Shown: piece by piece, positions 1-8,154 of the stretch
Layout: every line of letters begins with the position of its first letter
Position numbering within the stretch: the stretch's first letter is position 1
Origin: Streptomyces sp. NBC_01439
GTDB lineage: Bacteria > Actinomycetota > Actinomycetes > Streptomycetales > Streptomycetaceae
Assembly: GCF_036227605.1 (NCBI RefSeq)
Contig: NZ_CP109487.1
Location: forward strand, 4,104,001 to 4,168,000
Reading direction: 5' to 3'
DNA length: 64,000 nucleotides
Made by a program: the position numbers and the translations under genes
Notes under the pieces: model-generated
What the model saw: only the letters and a program-made list of their open reading frames with translations
Databases searched by the model: none
What the model was told of the DNA's origin: nothing

Positions 1-211
1 CGGCGGTCGCCGTCCACCAGCCGGTGTCGACGTAGGGGGCCAGTACCTCCAGGGCCTCGGACGGCGCGCCCCGGTCGGCCAGCAGGCGTGCCCAGGCGCG
101 GGCGCAGAACCAGTCGCCGTCCTCCGCCAAGGCCTGGCCGCGCACCACGTCGTCGTGCCCGAGGGCGAGGAGCCGGTCGACGAGGTCCGGTGGCAGGCAC
201 TCGTCGTGCAT
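1..211 (-). CDS. Hypothetical protein, C-terminus cut by window edge
   Basis: An open frame on the minus strand starts at ATG 211 and runs off the left edge with no stop, giving about 70 residues. The visible part begins MHDECLPPDLVDRLLALGHD and is rich in Leu, Ala, Asp and Trp, with helical Leu/Ala spacing that resembles a TPR or helical-repeat protein. I do not recognise a catalytic motif. The 174-bp gap to the divergent gene at 386 presumably holds both promoters. Confidence 0.6.
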   Translation of the reverse strand, partial: MHDECLPPDLVDRLLALGHDDVVRGQALAEDGDWFCARAWARLLADRGAPSEALEVLAPYVDTGWWTATA

Positions 212-385
212 GGTGGTCCTGCGGTGGAGTACGGCGGCGTCCGTGGCCGCACCCCATGGCGCCCGTTCGCGCGACCGGGCGGGTCCCTTCCGGTGATTGC
301 CGGGCGCCGCGCGAGCCGGGCGGGACCGGTGCGGGTAGGCCCTCTTCGCAACGACGGACGTCGAGCACCGTTGAGGAGATCAACC

Positions 386-670
386 ATGTACGCAGCTGTC
401 CGGCGCTACGAAGGCGTGACCGACCCGGCCGAGGCCGGACGCATCGTCGACGAGGGGTTCGTGCCGATCATGCGTCAGGTCCCCGGATTCGTGGCGTACT
501 TCTGGGTCGACGCCGGGGGCGGGGTGATGGTGTCCACCAGTGTCTTCCGGGACCGTGCGGGCGCCGACGAGTCGGTCGAGCGGGCAGCGCTGTTCGTCCG
601 CGACAACCTGGCCCGGTTCCTGCCCAACCCGCCCCAGGTCACCGCCGGGAAGGTCGTCGCCTCCGCCTAG
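386..670 (+). CDS. Small dimeric alpha/beta-barrel (ABM-like) protein
   Basis: This 94-residue protein begins MYAAVRRYEGVTDPAEAGRI and has the pattern of antibiotic-biosynthesis-monooxygenase-like ferredoxin folds: a strand with YAAVRRYEG, a helix, 'VPGFVAYFWVDAGGGVMVS' spanning the two central strands, then a helix with 'VFRDRAGADESVERAALFV'. Such proteins are often stress-responsive or of unknown function. The ATG at 386 is chosen because GAGGAG lies 8 nt upstream; longer starts in the same frame lack a ribosome site. It appears monocistronic. No substrate can be inferred. Confidence 0.75.
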   Translation: MYAAVRRYEGVTDPAEAGRIVDEGFVPIMRQVPGFVAYFWVDAGGGVMVSTSVFRDRAGADESVERAALFVRDNLARFLPNPPQVTAGKVVASA

Positions 671-857
671 GTTCCGAAGGCGGCCCAGGACGGGCTGCAG
701 ACGCTGAGGGGTGAGGAGCGCGTAGCGATCGGACGCGCCCACTGGCCCGGGGCCGGGTCGGGATGGGCCCGTCTCTCGGTCGTGGCTCTTCGCGCCCGAC
801 AGGGATGGGTGTTGCCGACGGCCCGTCCCTGAAGGAGGAGTCCCGGCCCGTTCTTTT

Positions 858-1000
858 GGGGGTTTCTCGGCAGTCTTCGGTTCTCCGTGGCGGGACGGTC
901 GGTCAAGGGTGGCCGTAGGCCATCGCGAAGCGACGCGACGAAGGAGCGCCCTTGAGGGACCGTCCCGACACGGAGACGATCGGACTGACGGGAAAACCCC
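858..1000. repeat. Approx. 145-bp imperfect inverted-repeat element (MITE-like or long hairpin)
   Basis: The gap between 671 and 1116 has no convincing gene but holds a long imperfect palindrome. The outer arms 858-875 and 983-1000 match at about 16 of 18 positions. Inner arms 885-911 and 947-973 match with few mismatches, including GGGACGGTC at 892-900 against GACCGTCCC at 958-966. The whole element could fold into one long hairpin. It may be a non-autonomous mobile repeat or a structured terminator; target-site duplications are not evident. Confidence 0.6.
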
Positions 1001-1116
1001 ATACGCAACTCCGATACCGCCCCGGCGGATCCCGCCCCCGAAACCCCCGTCGCGCCTGCCTGATACCGCCCCGCCGCACCGGGACCCCGCACCGGAACCC
1101 CGCCCCGGAGCCGCTC

Positions 1117-1998
1117 CTACAGGTAGTCCTCCAGGCGGCCGATGCGGAAGCCCTGTTCCTGGATGCGCTGGAGCATGCGCGTCGTCATCTGGGTTTCCGT
1201 GGTGCCCTTGAGTTCACCGGGGCCGCGAAAGTGGGCCAGGACGATGTCGCCCGGCTTGAGGGCGGAGCCCTCGGCATACTGGAAGTTGTTGATCTGCATC
1301 GAGACCCGCCAGAGCACCAGGGACGAGACTCCGCACTCCGAGGCCGCCCGGAGGGTGTCGTCGTTGTAGTTGCCGAAGGGCGGGCGGAAGAACGGCGGGC
1401 GCTGGCCGAAGTGCTTCTCGAGGCGTTCCTGCTGGCCGCATATCTCCTTCTTCTGCGCCGCGAAGGAGAAGGTCCGCAGGTTCGGGTGCGTCAGCGTGTG
1501 GTTGTTTATCGTGCTCGCCGAGCCGTTGTCGCGGATCTTCTCGAAGTACCCGTAGTCCGACGAAGCCACGCTGTCCGTGAGGAACATGCTGATCGGCAGC
1601 TTGAGGTCGGCCGCCATCTTCAGGAATTCGGGGTCCTTCTCCGCGCCGTCGTCGAAGGTCAGGAAGACGACCTTGTCGTCCGCCGGGACGGGTATTCGGT
1701 CTATCACCGGGACCTTGCCCGGGCCCGGCTTCGGAACCTGCGGCTTCTGGGCCGGCTTGGGCGCGTACTGGAGGGGGGCCGTCAGGCCCCACTTCTTGTA
1801 CGCCTCGTCGGAGGCGCCCCCCGGCGCAGGAGACGGCGAGGCCGTCGACGGCGTGGCGCCACCGGCCTCCGGTGTGGGCTGCGCCGTCTTGCCGGCCAGT
1901 CGCTCGGTGGGGGCCGCGCTGTCCCCGCACCCCGTCAGGGACAGCGCGAGCGCGCCGGCCGCCAGTGTTCCGGCTACCAACCGGCGCGCGTGCTTCAC
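1117..1998 (-). CDS. NodB-domain polysaccharide deacetylase, lipoprotein
   Basis: This 293-residue secreted lipoprotein is predicted to remove N- or O-acetyl groups from an extracellular glycan. It has a signal peptide with a lipobox LTGC at residues 21-24, then a Pro/Ala/Thr-rich linker to about 95. The NodB catalytic domain shows motif 1 TFDDG (114-118), motif 2 HTLTH (167-171, metal ligands) and motif 3 RPPFG (205-209). The GTG start at 1998 overlaps the upstream gene's stop by four bases (GTGA), implying translational coupling to the paralogue at 1995-2933. Function is inferred from the family; the substrate is unknown. Confidence 0.88.
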   Translation of the reverse strand: MKHARRLVAGTLAAGALALSLTGCGDSAAPTERLAGKTAQPTPEAGGATPSTASPSPAPGGASDEAYKKWGLTAPLQYAPKPAQKPQVPKPGPGKVPVIDRIPVPADDKVVFLTFDDGAEKDPEFLKMAADLKLPISMFLTDSVASSDYGYFEKIRDNGSASTINNHTLTHPNLRTFSFAAQKKEICGQQERLEKHFGQRPPFFRPPFGNYNDDTLRAASECGVSSLVLWRVSMQINNFQYAEGSALKPGDIVLAHFRGPGELKGTTETQMTTRMLQRIQEQGFRIGRLEDYL

Positions 1999-2933
1999 AG
2001 ATAGTCCTCCAGGCGGGCCACGGCGTATCCCTTGTCCGTGACGGTCTTCATGACATGACGGATCATGTCAGGCATCGTGCCCTTCCAGTCCTCCTTGCCC
2101 CGGAAGTGCGTGAGGATGATGTCACCGGGGTGCAGGTCGCGGTCCCATTCCCGGTAGTCCATCCGGTTGGTGAACGCCTCCGCGTTCCACAGCGGGACCG
2201 CCTTGATGCCGCAGGACTTCGCCGCGCGCAGCGTGTCCTGGTTGTAATTGCCGTACGGCGGCCGGAAGAGGGTCGGCCGCTTGCCGAACTGCTTCTGGAT
2301 CGTGTCCTGCTGCCCGCAGATCTCCTCGCGCTGCTGCTCGTACGAGAGGCCCGGCATGTAGCGGTGGTTGAGCGTGTGGTTGTTCAGGGTGACGCCGGCG
2401 GCCTGCATCTGCTTGAAGTACGGGTAGTTGTCCCGTACGACGTAGTCGCTGAGGAAGGCCGTGTAGGGGATCTTGAGCTCCTGCATCATCTTCAGGAACT
2501 CGGGGTCCTTCTCCGAGCCGTCGTCGATCGTCAGGAAGACGACCTTGTCCTCGGTCGGGACCGTGGTGAAGACGTTCGGGTACTCCTCCTGGTCCTCCAC
2601 CTCGAATCCGTCGCGCGTGTGGATCTCGGGCTTCTGCTTCGGCGCCGGCGGGGCCGCGAGCGGGGTCTTGCGCAGCCCCCACTTCTTCGCCGCGGCGACG
2701 CGCGCCTGCTGGGCCGCCTTGGCCTTCTCAGCGGCGCTGAGCGCGCCCGCGGCGCCCGCCTCCGCGGCCTTCGCCTTCGCGGCCTTGTCCGGCCCGGAGT
2801 CCCCGGAGCCGCACGCCGTCCCGAGGGCGGCGACGAGCAGGGCTGCCACGGCCACCCCGAACCGGCCGCGCGGACCTGCCGCGTACCGGTGACCTTGTTG
2901 CGACTTATTTCCTTTTTGTCGGACTAGCTGCAT
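1995..2933 (-). CDS. NodB-domain polysaccharide deacetylase, lipoprotein (paralogue)
   Basis: This 312-residue lipoprotein is a paralogue of the downstream gene. The signal peptide ends in LGTAC with Cys41, followed by a Lys/Ala-rich, probably helical spacer (46-85). The NodB domain carries TIDDG at 135-139 (Ile for the usual Phe), HTLNH at 186-190 and RPPYG at 224-228, so the metal ligands are intact. The ATG at 2933 gives a normal lipoprotein signal; an upstream in-frame GTG is possible. The two genes overlap by four bases and form one leftward unit. The catalytic role on a cell-envelope or external glycan is inferred from the family. Confidence 0.87.
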   Translation of the reverse strand: MQLVRQKGNKSQQGHRYAAGPRGRFGVAVAALLVAALGTACGSGDSGPDKAAKAKAAEAGAAGALSAAEKAKAAQQARVAAAKKWGLRKTPLAAPPAPKQKPEIHTRDGFEVEDQEEYPNVFTTVPTEDKVVFLTIDDGSEKDPEFLKMMQELKIPYTAFLSDYVVRDNYPYFKQMQAAGVTLNNHTLNHRYMPGLSYEQQREEICGQQDTIQKQFGKRPTLFRPPYGNYNQDTLRAAKSCGIKAVPLWNAEAFTNRMDYREWDRDLHPGDIILTHFRGKEDWKGTMPDMIRHVMKTVTDKGYAVARLEDYL

Positions 2934-3136
2934 AGCAGCGCATCCTGGCACCCGACACACGGACTCCCCGGAAGACACCGCGAACGCGGTCGGACCTTCC
3001 TTCGACTGGCCCACAGCGTCCACCGCAGGACCCGTTCCCCCACCCCCTCCCCATGCTCGTCCCGTCCCGCCCGGACCGCTCCCGGGCCGGCCCATCGCCG
3101 GCCCATCGCCGACAACGGACCCGCGACAATGGACCC

Positions 3137-4357
3137 GTGACCCCCGAAGACTTCGCCGCCCTGCTCACCCCCGAGGGCCGGACCCTCCTCGACTCGCTCC
3201 GCGACTACGACCCCTCCCAGGAGCTGGCCGTCGCCACCCGGTTGCGCCGCGAGCACCCCGCCGCCCTGGTCTCCGCCGCGCTCGGGCAGGCCCGGCTGCG
3301 GCAGCGCGCCGTGGCGAAGTTCGGCGCCGAGGACGCCTTCCGGATGTACTTCACGCCCGGCGGTGGTGAGATGGCCACCCGCGCGTCCGTGGCCTCGTAC
3401 CGGGCCGAGCGGCTCGCCGCCCTCGGCGTACGGAGCCTTGCGGACCTGTGCTGCGGCATCGGCGGCGACGCCCTGGCCCTGGCCCGGCTCGGCATCCGGG
3501 TGCTCGCGGTGGACCACGACCCGCTCACGGTCGCCGTCGCGCGGGCCAATGCCGAGGCGCTGGGGCTGGCGGACCTGATCGAGGTCCGGGAGGCGGACGT
3601 GACGGAGGTGGACACCGCCGGCTACGACGCCGTCTTCATCGACCCGGCCCGGCGCGGGGGGCGCGGCCGGATCTTCGACCCGGAGTCGTACTCGCCGCCG
3701 CTGTCGTGGGCGGTGGAGACGGCCCGTGCGGCGAAGTACGCCGCCATCAAGATCGCCCCCGGGATCCCGCACGAGGCCGTGCCCGCGGAGGCCGAGGCCG
3801 AGTGGATCTCCGACCAGGGGGACGTCAAGGAGGCCGTGCTCTGGTTCGGAACCGCACCGGGAACCGTGCGCGCGACCCTGCTCCCCGGACCGCGCGAGCT
3901 GCACACCGCCGATCCGCTGCCCGATCCGGAGGCCGGGCCGGTCGGCCGCTGGCTCTACGAACCCGATGGCGCCGTCATCCGCGCCCACCTCGTCGCCGAG
4001 GTCGCCGGGCAGCTGGGCGGCCGGCTGATCGACCCGACCATCGCGTACATCACCGCCGACGAGCTGCGCGCGACGCCGTACGCGACGGCGTACGAGATCA
4101 CCGACGTGCTGCCCTTCGGCCTGAAGAAGCTGAAAGCACTGCTGCGCGAGCGCGGGGTCGGCATCCTGACCGTGAAGAAGCGCGGCTCGGCGATCGAGCC
4201 CGAGGAGCTGCGCAGGAAGGTCAAGCCGCAGGGGCCGCACTCCGCGACCGTCTTCCTGACCCGGGTGGCGGGGGCTCCCTCGATGCTCATCGGCGCCCCG
4301 GCCGTACCGCCTGCCGTACCGCCTGCCGTACCGCCTGCGGCGACGCCCGGCCGGTGA
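3137..4357 (+). CDS. Class I SAM-dependent methyltransferase with THUMP-like C-terminal domain
   Basis: The protein has 406 residues from GTG 3137. A Rossmann-type methyltransferase core shows the SAM-binding 'LADLCCGIGGDALALARLG' near residues 100-118, an acidic loop 'VDHDPLTV', and the family hallmark 'FIDPARRGGRGR' near 170. The C-terminal part ('FGLKKLKALLRERG...VKKRGSAIEP') matches the THUMP-like domain seen in this actinobacterial family, which suggests an RNA substrate; the real target is unknown. The C-terminus carries PAVP repeats from a 12-bp tandem repeat at about 4302-4340. The following 200 bp (4358-4557) hold only GC-rich degenerate repeats. Confidence 0.85.
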   Translation: MTPEDFAALLTPEGRTLLDSLRDYDPSQELAVATRLRREHPAALVSAALGQARLRQRAVAKFGAEDAFRMYFTPGGGEMATRASVASYRAERLAALGVRSLADLCCGIGGDALALARLGIRVLAVDHDPLTVAVARANAEALGLADLIEVREADVTEVDTAGYDAVFIDPARRGGRGRIFDPESYSPPLSWAVETARAAKYAAIKIAPGIPHEAVPAEAEAEWISDQGDVKEAVLWFGTAPGTVRATLLPGPRELHTADPLPDPEAGPVGRWLYEPDGAVIRAHLVAEVAGQLGGRLIDPTIAYITADELRATPYATAYEITDVLPFGLKKLKALLRERGVGILTVKKRGSAIEPEELRRKVKPQGPHSATVFLTRVAGAPSMLIGAPAVPPAVPPAVPPAATPGR

Positions 4358-4557
4358 GATGCGGGTCCGGCCCCACGAGCCGGGGCGGGCAGGTCGGACC
4401 GCGACGTGTCAGACCGCGACAGGCCGCGCGGGCCCAGACGTGTCGGGCCGGGCGGACCGTGACAGGTCGGACGGGGCCGGCGGTGCAGGTCGGGCCCTGT
4501 CCGGTCCGGCAGTGCGGGGTGGGCCCGGGCCACTCGGCCGGGCCGGGCCGCCGCCGG

Positions 4558-4830
4558 TCAGGCTCCGTCGACCTCCACCGACTCGAACCGCCAGCGGTGC
4601 ACCGCCCGCGTGATCAGGTCGGCCGCGGGTTCGGGCAGCTCGGGGAGGTCGGCGGCCACGCCCTCGGCGGCCTCCCACCAGGTGATCACGAGGACCCGGT
4701 CCTGCGGGGCCCGGAACACCTCGCGGCGCACCGGCTCCCGGGCGAGGACCTGGGCGCGGGCCCACTCCAGCAGCTCGTTGCCCCGGCCGTCGGCGGCCCG
4801 GGCCTCCCACATCAGCGCGACGGTGCTCAC
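4558..4830 (-). CDS. Conserved small hypothetical protein downstream of tsaD
   Basis: This 90-residue protein starts at GTG 4830 and overlaps the tsaD stop by four bases (GTGA), so it is probably co-translated with tsaD. It reads as a small alpha/beta protein ('[17 protein letters not shown]', '[13 protein letters not shown]', '[14 protein letters not shown]') and may be a dimeric ferredoxin-like fold of the ABM type. No catalytic residues are recognised. It is the last gene of the leftward tsa block. Confidence 0.75.
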   Translation of the reverse strand: MSTVALMWEARAADGRGNELLEWARAQVLAREPVRREVFRAPQDRVLVITWWEAAEGVAADLPELPEPAADLITRAVHRWRFESVEVDGA

Positions 4831-5960
4831 GAGTACAGGTTGTCCTTGCTCAGTTCGTGCACGTGGTCGTGATCGTGCGAGTGGGAGTGGGAGTGCGCGT
4901 GCCCGTGCGCCTGCCCGGTACCCGGCACGTGCGGGTCCGTCACCGGCAGCGAGGAGTCCGCCGACAGGTCCCAGTCCGATGCCGGCCGGTTCCGCTTGAC
5001 CATCTCCGCGCCCAGCGCCGCGACCATCGCGCCGTTGTCCGTGCACAGCTTCGGCCTCGGCACGCGCAGCACGATCCCCGCGGCGTCGCACCGCTCCTGC
5101 GCCAGCGAGCGCAGTCGGGAGTTGGCCGCGACGCCGCCGCCGATCATCAGGTGGTCGACGCCCTCGTCCTTGCACGCCCGGATCGCCTTGCGCGTCAGCA
5201 CGTCCACCACGGCCTCCTGGAAGGACGCCGCCACATCGCGCACCGGTACGTCCTCGCCCGCGTTGCGCTTCGCCTCGATCCAGCGGGCGACGGCCGTCTT
5301 GAGCCCGGAGAAGGAGAAGTCGTACGCGGCGTCGCGCGGCCCCGTCAGCCCGCGCGGGAAGTTGATCGCCTTCGGGTCGCCCTCGCGTGCGAGCCGGTCG
5401 ATGACCGGGCCGCCGGGGAAGCCCAGCTGGAGCACGCGCGCGATCTTGTCGAAGGCCTCGCCCGCCGCGTCGTCGATGGTCGCACCGAGCGGCCGTACAT
5501 CGGAGGTGATGTCCGGGGCCAGCAGGAGCGAGGAGTGCCCGCCGGACACCAGCAGGGCCATCGTCGGCTCCGGCAGCGGTCCGTGCTCCAGCTGGTCCAC
5601 GCAGATGTGGGAGGCGAGGTGGTTGACCCCGTACAGCGGCTTGCCGAGCGCGTACGCGTAGGCCTTGGCCGCCGAGACGCCCACGAGCAGTGCGCCGGCG
5701 AGTCCGGGACCCGCGGTGACGGCGATGCCGTCGAGGTCGCGGGCGCTGACCCCGGCCTCCTTCAGGGCGCGCTCGATGGTGGGGACCATCGCCTCCAGAT
5801 GGGCCCGCGAGGCGACCTCGGGCACGACGCCGCCGAAGCGGGCGTGCTCGTCGACGCTCGACGCGATGGCGTCCGCGAGCAGGGTGGTGCCGCGGACGAC
5901 GCCGACGCCGGTCTCGTCGCAGGAGGTCTCGATGCCGAGGACGAGCGGTTCGTCAGCCAT
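4827..5960 (-). CDS. tsaD: tRNA N6-adenosine threonylcarbamoyltransferase
   Basis: TsaD transfers the threonylcarbamoyl group to A37 of ANN-decoding tRNAs in a complex with TsaB and TsaE. The ASKHA-fold protein starts '[20 protein letters not shown]' and has the metal-binding 'NHLASH' motif and the nucleotide-binding 'VSGGHSSL' and 'GGGVAANS' segments. ATG 5960 is preferred over GTG 5969. At 377 residues it is longer than usual because of an approximately 30-residue C-terminal tail rich in alternating His ([17 protein letters not shown]), a likely metal-binding appendage. The start overlaps rimI by eight bases and the stop overlaps the next gene by four. Confidence 0.96.
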   Translation of the reverse strand: MADEPLVLGIETSCDETGVGVVRGTTLLADAIASSVDEHARFGGVVPEVASRAHLEAMVPTIERALKEAGVSARDLDGIAVTAGPGLAGALLVGVSAAKAYAYALGKPLYGVNHLASHICVDQLEHGPLPEPTMALLVSGGHSSLLLAPDITSDVRPLGATIDDAAGEAFDKIARVLQLGFPGGPVIDRLAREGDPKAINFPRGLTGPRDAAYDFSFSGLKTAVARWIEAKRNAGEDVPVRDVAASFQEAVVDVLTRKAIRACKDEGVDHLMIGGGVAANSRLRSLAQERCDAAGIVLRVPRPKLCTDNGAMVAALGAEMVKRNRPASDWDLSADSSLPVTDPHVPGTGQAHGHAHSHSHSHDHDHVHELSKDNLYS

Positions 5961-6465
5961 TGCTCTCACTGCTCTCAGTTCGTGCTTGTGCGGGGTCGGT
6001 CAGTCGCATGACGAGCGCGTCGACGTTGCCGGGCTGGTAGTAGCCGCGCCGGAAGCCGATGGGCTCGAAGCCGAAGCGCTCGTAGAGCTTCTGGGCGCGG
6101 GTGTTGTCCACCCGTACCTCCAGCAGCACCTCGGCACATTCGAACGCGGTGGCGGCGCGCAGCAGGTCGGTCAGGAGCCGGGCACCGAGCCCGGTCCCCC
6201 ACTGGTCGCGCGCGGCCGCGATGGTCTGTACGTCGGCCAGGTCACCGGCGGCGGCCAGTCCGGCGTAGCCGACGAGGCGGCCGTCCGGCGTCTCGGCGAC
6301 GACGTAGCGGCGCGTGGCCTGCGGGCCGCGGGCGTGGGCGAGTTCGGACCAGAACATCCCGGCGGACCAGGCGTCCTCGGGGAACAGCTCGTGCTCCAGT
6401 TCCAGCACGGGCCCGATGTCCCACCAGCGCATCTCGCGCACGGTATGGGGGGTCGCCGGGGTCAC
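5953..6465 (-). CDS. rimI: Ribosomal-protein alanine N-acetyltransferase family (GNAT)
   Basis: This 170-residue GNAT acetyltransferase lies between tsaB and tsaD, the position of rimI in many bacteria; RimI acetylates the N-terminus of ribosomal protein S18. The acetyl-CoA binding motif is visible as '[13 protein letters not shown]' (about 86-98), followed by '[19 protein letters not shown]', typical of the family. GTG 6465 overlaps the tsaB stop by four bases; a start at the internal ATG of 'MRWWD' would remove about 11 residues. The substrate here is inferred from family and context. Confidence 0.9.
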   Translation of the reverse strand: MTPATPHTVREMRWWDIGPVLELEHELFPEDAWSAGMFWSELAHARGPQATRRYVVAETPDGRLVGYAGLAAAGDLADVQTIAAARDQWGTGLGARLLTDLLRAATAFECAEVLLEVRVDNTRAQKLYERFGFEPIGFRRGYYQPGNVDALVMRLTDPAQARTESSESNG

Positions 6466-7124
6466 TGCGGGGTGACCACCTTGTAGTTCTTGGGCACCTG
6501 GGCGTCGGGCCGGCGCAGGTACAGGGGGGTAGGAGGCAGGAACTCCAGGCCCGCCGCCAGTCGTTCCGCGGCCAACGAGGCCAGCGCGGCGGCCGACTGG
6601 TGCTCGGGGCCCCGGGCGTCCTGGAAGACCTCGGGGTACAGGAGCGCGCCCTGGCCGACCGCGGTCAGGCCCGCGACCTGCTCGGCGATGTCGGCCGGGC
6701 GGTCCACGGCGGGCTCGCCGACGCGCGTGCGGGGGTCCTCGTACCGGGCCCAGTAGACCTCCTTGCGCCGCGCGTCGGTGGCGACGGTGAAGGGGCCCTC
6801 GATGCCGGCGGCCCCGGCGGCGTACGCGAGGCCGTCGAGCGTGCACAGGCCGTGCACGGGCACGCCCAGCACGGCGGCGAAGGTGGAGGCGGTGACGAGG
6901 CCGACGCGCAGTCCGGTGTAGGGGCCGGGGCCGACACCGACGACGACGCCGGTGACGGCTTCGAGGGTGACCCCGGCCTCGGCGAGGACCTTGTCCACGG
7001 AGGGCAGCAGGAGCTCCCCGTGGCGGCGGGCGTCGACCTGGTTCGACTCGGCGACGACGGACTCACCGTCGTGCAGGGCGACGGTGACGGCGGGCGTGGC
7101 GGTATCTACGGCGAGCAAGAGCAC
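6462..7124 (-). CDS. tsaB: tRNA threonylcarbamoyladenosine biosynthesis protein TsaB
   Basis: TsaB is the TsaD-like scaffold partner in t6A synthesis. The 220-residue protein starts (GTG 7124) with 'MLLLAVDTATPAVTVALHDG', the ASKHA N-lobe signature, and has 'GVGPGPYTGLRVGLVTA'. It lacks the His metal-binding pair of TsaD, as expected for TsaB. It forms a tight coupled unit with rimI and tsaD (4- and 8-bp overlaps). The 119 bp upstream separate it from a divergent gene. Confidence 0.94.
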   Translation of the reverse strand: MLLLAVDTATPAVTVALHDGESVVAESNQVDARRHGELLLPSVDKVLAEAGVTLEAVTGVVVGVGPGPYTGLRVGLVTASTFAAVLGVPVHGLCTLDGLAYAAGAAGIEGPFTVATDARRKEVYWARYEDPRTRVGEPAVDRPADIAEQVAGLTAVGQGALLYPEVFQDARGPEHQSAAALASLAAERLAAGLEFLPPTPLYLRRPDAQVPKNYKVVTPQ

Positions 7125-7243
7125 GCGAACAGCCTACGACTCCGGCGGCCGCACCCCTCGCGGCCGGTCTCGGAGCAGGGCGGCTGCTACCTTTCGACGG
7201 GGTACCTGACGTGGTATCGGTCGGCGCGGAGAGGTGGAGCAAG

Positions 7244-7798
7244 GTGGCACTCAGCAGCTCGGGAATCGTGGCCGGGCTCACCGCCGCGGCAGTGGCCGTC
7301 GTCGGCTTCCTCGGCTACCAGGCTTCCGCCACGGCGCCCGCGCATCCCCCGAAGGCCGCCGTGCAGGAACCGGCCCCCGCCGCGAGCCCGGCCGCCAAGC
7401 AGGACCCGGCGAAGCCGGCCGCCGTGCCCGAGGGTTCCGGTGACGGGGTGCGCGTCGTGTACTCGGTGGGCCAGAAGCGGGTGTGGCTGGTGGGCGACCC
7501 CGCGCAGCCGCCGAAGTCGTTCGCGGTGATGCCGAGCACGGTGCACCCGAAGCCGGGCAGCTACGCGGTCGGGTCGCGCTCGGGTTCGGTCACCGGCTCG
7601 GACGGCGTGCCGATCGAGCACGTCGTGCGGTTCGCCACCGCGGAGGGCGTGGCGGTCGGTTTCAGCGCCCGTACGGACGGCGCGCTGCCGGAGCCCGACC
7701 CGAACAAGAAGACCGGCGGCATCCGGATGAGCCGTGCGGACGGCGACGCGATGTGGGCCTTCGCGACGATCGCGTCGAAGGTCGTCGTCGTTCCCTGA
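7244..7798 (+). CDS. Membrane-anchored YkuD-like protein lacking the catalytic Cys
   Basis: This 184-residue protein starts at GTG 7244, chosen for the GGTGGAG just upstream; GTG 7211 would add 11 residues. Residues 1-30 form an N-terminal membrane anchor ('GIVAGLTAAAVAVVGFLGY') followed by a Pro/Ala-rich linker. The rest resembles an L,D-transpeptidase fold ('VRVVYSVGQKRVWLV', 'GSYAVGSRSG'), but the expected HGCIR-type active-site segment reads 'TGGIRMSRADGDAMW', with no Cys anywhere in the domain. It is therefore probably a non-catalytic envelope protein. The fold assignment is inferred from these motifs. Confidence 0.72.
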   Translation: MALSSSGIVAGLTAAAVAVVGFLGYQASATAPAHPPKAAVQEPAPAASPAAKQDPAKPAAVPEGSGDGVRVVYSVGQKRVWLVGDPAQPPKSFAVMPSTVHPKPGSYAVGSRSGSVTGSDGVPIEHVVRFATAEGVAVGFSARTDGALPEPDPNKKTGGIRMSRADGDAMWAFATIASKVVVVP

Positions 7799-7823
7799 CG
7801 GATCCGACGGATCCGACGGATCC
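7797..7823 (+). repeat. Three perfect 9-bp tandem repeats
   Basis: GACGGATCC occurs three times in a row, starting within the stop codon region of the preceding gene. It looks like a slipped-strand expansion in the 3' UTR. Confidence 0.85.
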
Positions 7824-7831
7824 CCCGCGCT

Positions 7832-7847
7832 TCACCCGACCGGGTGA
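7832..7847 (+). terminator. Hairpin after the YkuD-like gene
   Basis: TCACCCG-AC-CGGGTGA forms a perfect 7-bp stem just downstream of the preceding stop. A second hairpin (7856-7882, arms AGGCCGCT/AGCGGCCT) follows, overlapping the end of the convergent small gene. There is no clear U tract, which is usual for this GC-rich genus. Confidence 0.55.
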
Positions 7848-7853
7848 CGCCCC

Positions 7854-8039
7854 TCAGGCCGCTTCGGATTCCGGAGCGGCCTCTTCGCGTGCGGTGTCGA
7901 CCGGCCCGGCCGGGGCGGTGGCGTACTCCCGCGCGGGCGGTGTGGAGACGGCGGTGGCGGCCACGCCGGCGGCGAGGAGCGTCCACATGGAGACGGTGGA
8001 CGGGCGGGGTTCGCGATGTGCTCCTGCTGGTGCCGACAT
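7854..8039 (-). CDS. Small predicted membrane protein with iron-box-like promoter
   Basis: This 61-residue protein starts at ATG 8039 behind a strong AGGAGG ribosome site. It has a short hydrophobic stretch ('VSMWTLLAAGVAATAV', residues about 16-31) and a polar, acidic C-terminus ending EEAAPESEAA. It looks like a single-pass small membrane protein and is unknown to me. A 16-bp perfect dyad resembling a DtxR/IdeR-family iron box overlaps the predicted -10 element upstream, so expression may respond to iron. It is convergent with the YkuD-like gene. Confidence 0.68.
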   Translation of the reverse strand: MSAPAGAHREPRPSTVSMWTLLAAGVAATAVSTPPAREYATAPAGPVDTAREEAAPESEAA

Positions 8040-8067
8040 GGCTGCCTCCTGGACCCGGGACACCGTA

Positions 8068-8104
8068 CTTAGGCATACCTAAGAAACTCTCGGTACCATG
8101 TCAC
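8068..8104 (-). promoter_or_regulatory. Putative promoter overlapped by a DmdR/IdeR-type iron box
   Basis: CTTAGGCATACCTAAG (8068-8083) is a perfect dyad whose TTAGGC-2N-ACCTAA core equals the right half of the DtxR-family consensus. On the minus strand GTGACA (8099-8104) and TAGGTA (8076-8081) are separated by 17 bp, a plausible -35/-10 pair, so the dyad covers the -10 element. It lies about 30 bp from the start of the 61-residue gene. Confidence 0.6.
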
Positions 8105-8154
8105 CACGAGGGCGGCCGACAGCGCAATATCTTGCCGACGAGTTGTCGGTACGT

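Noticed and set aside
667..1092. Possible 141-codon minus-strand gene
   Set aside because: It overlaps the long palindrome, has no ribosome site and reads as GC-biased noise.
4358..4557. Degenerate short repeats such as GGACCGTGACAGGTCGG
   Set aside because: Spacing and sequence are too irregular for a CRISPR array or binding-site array; likely GC-rich drift.
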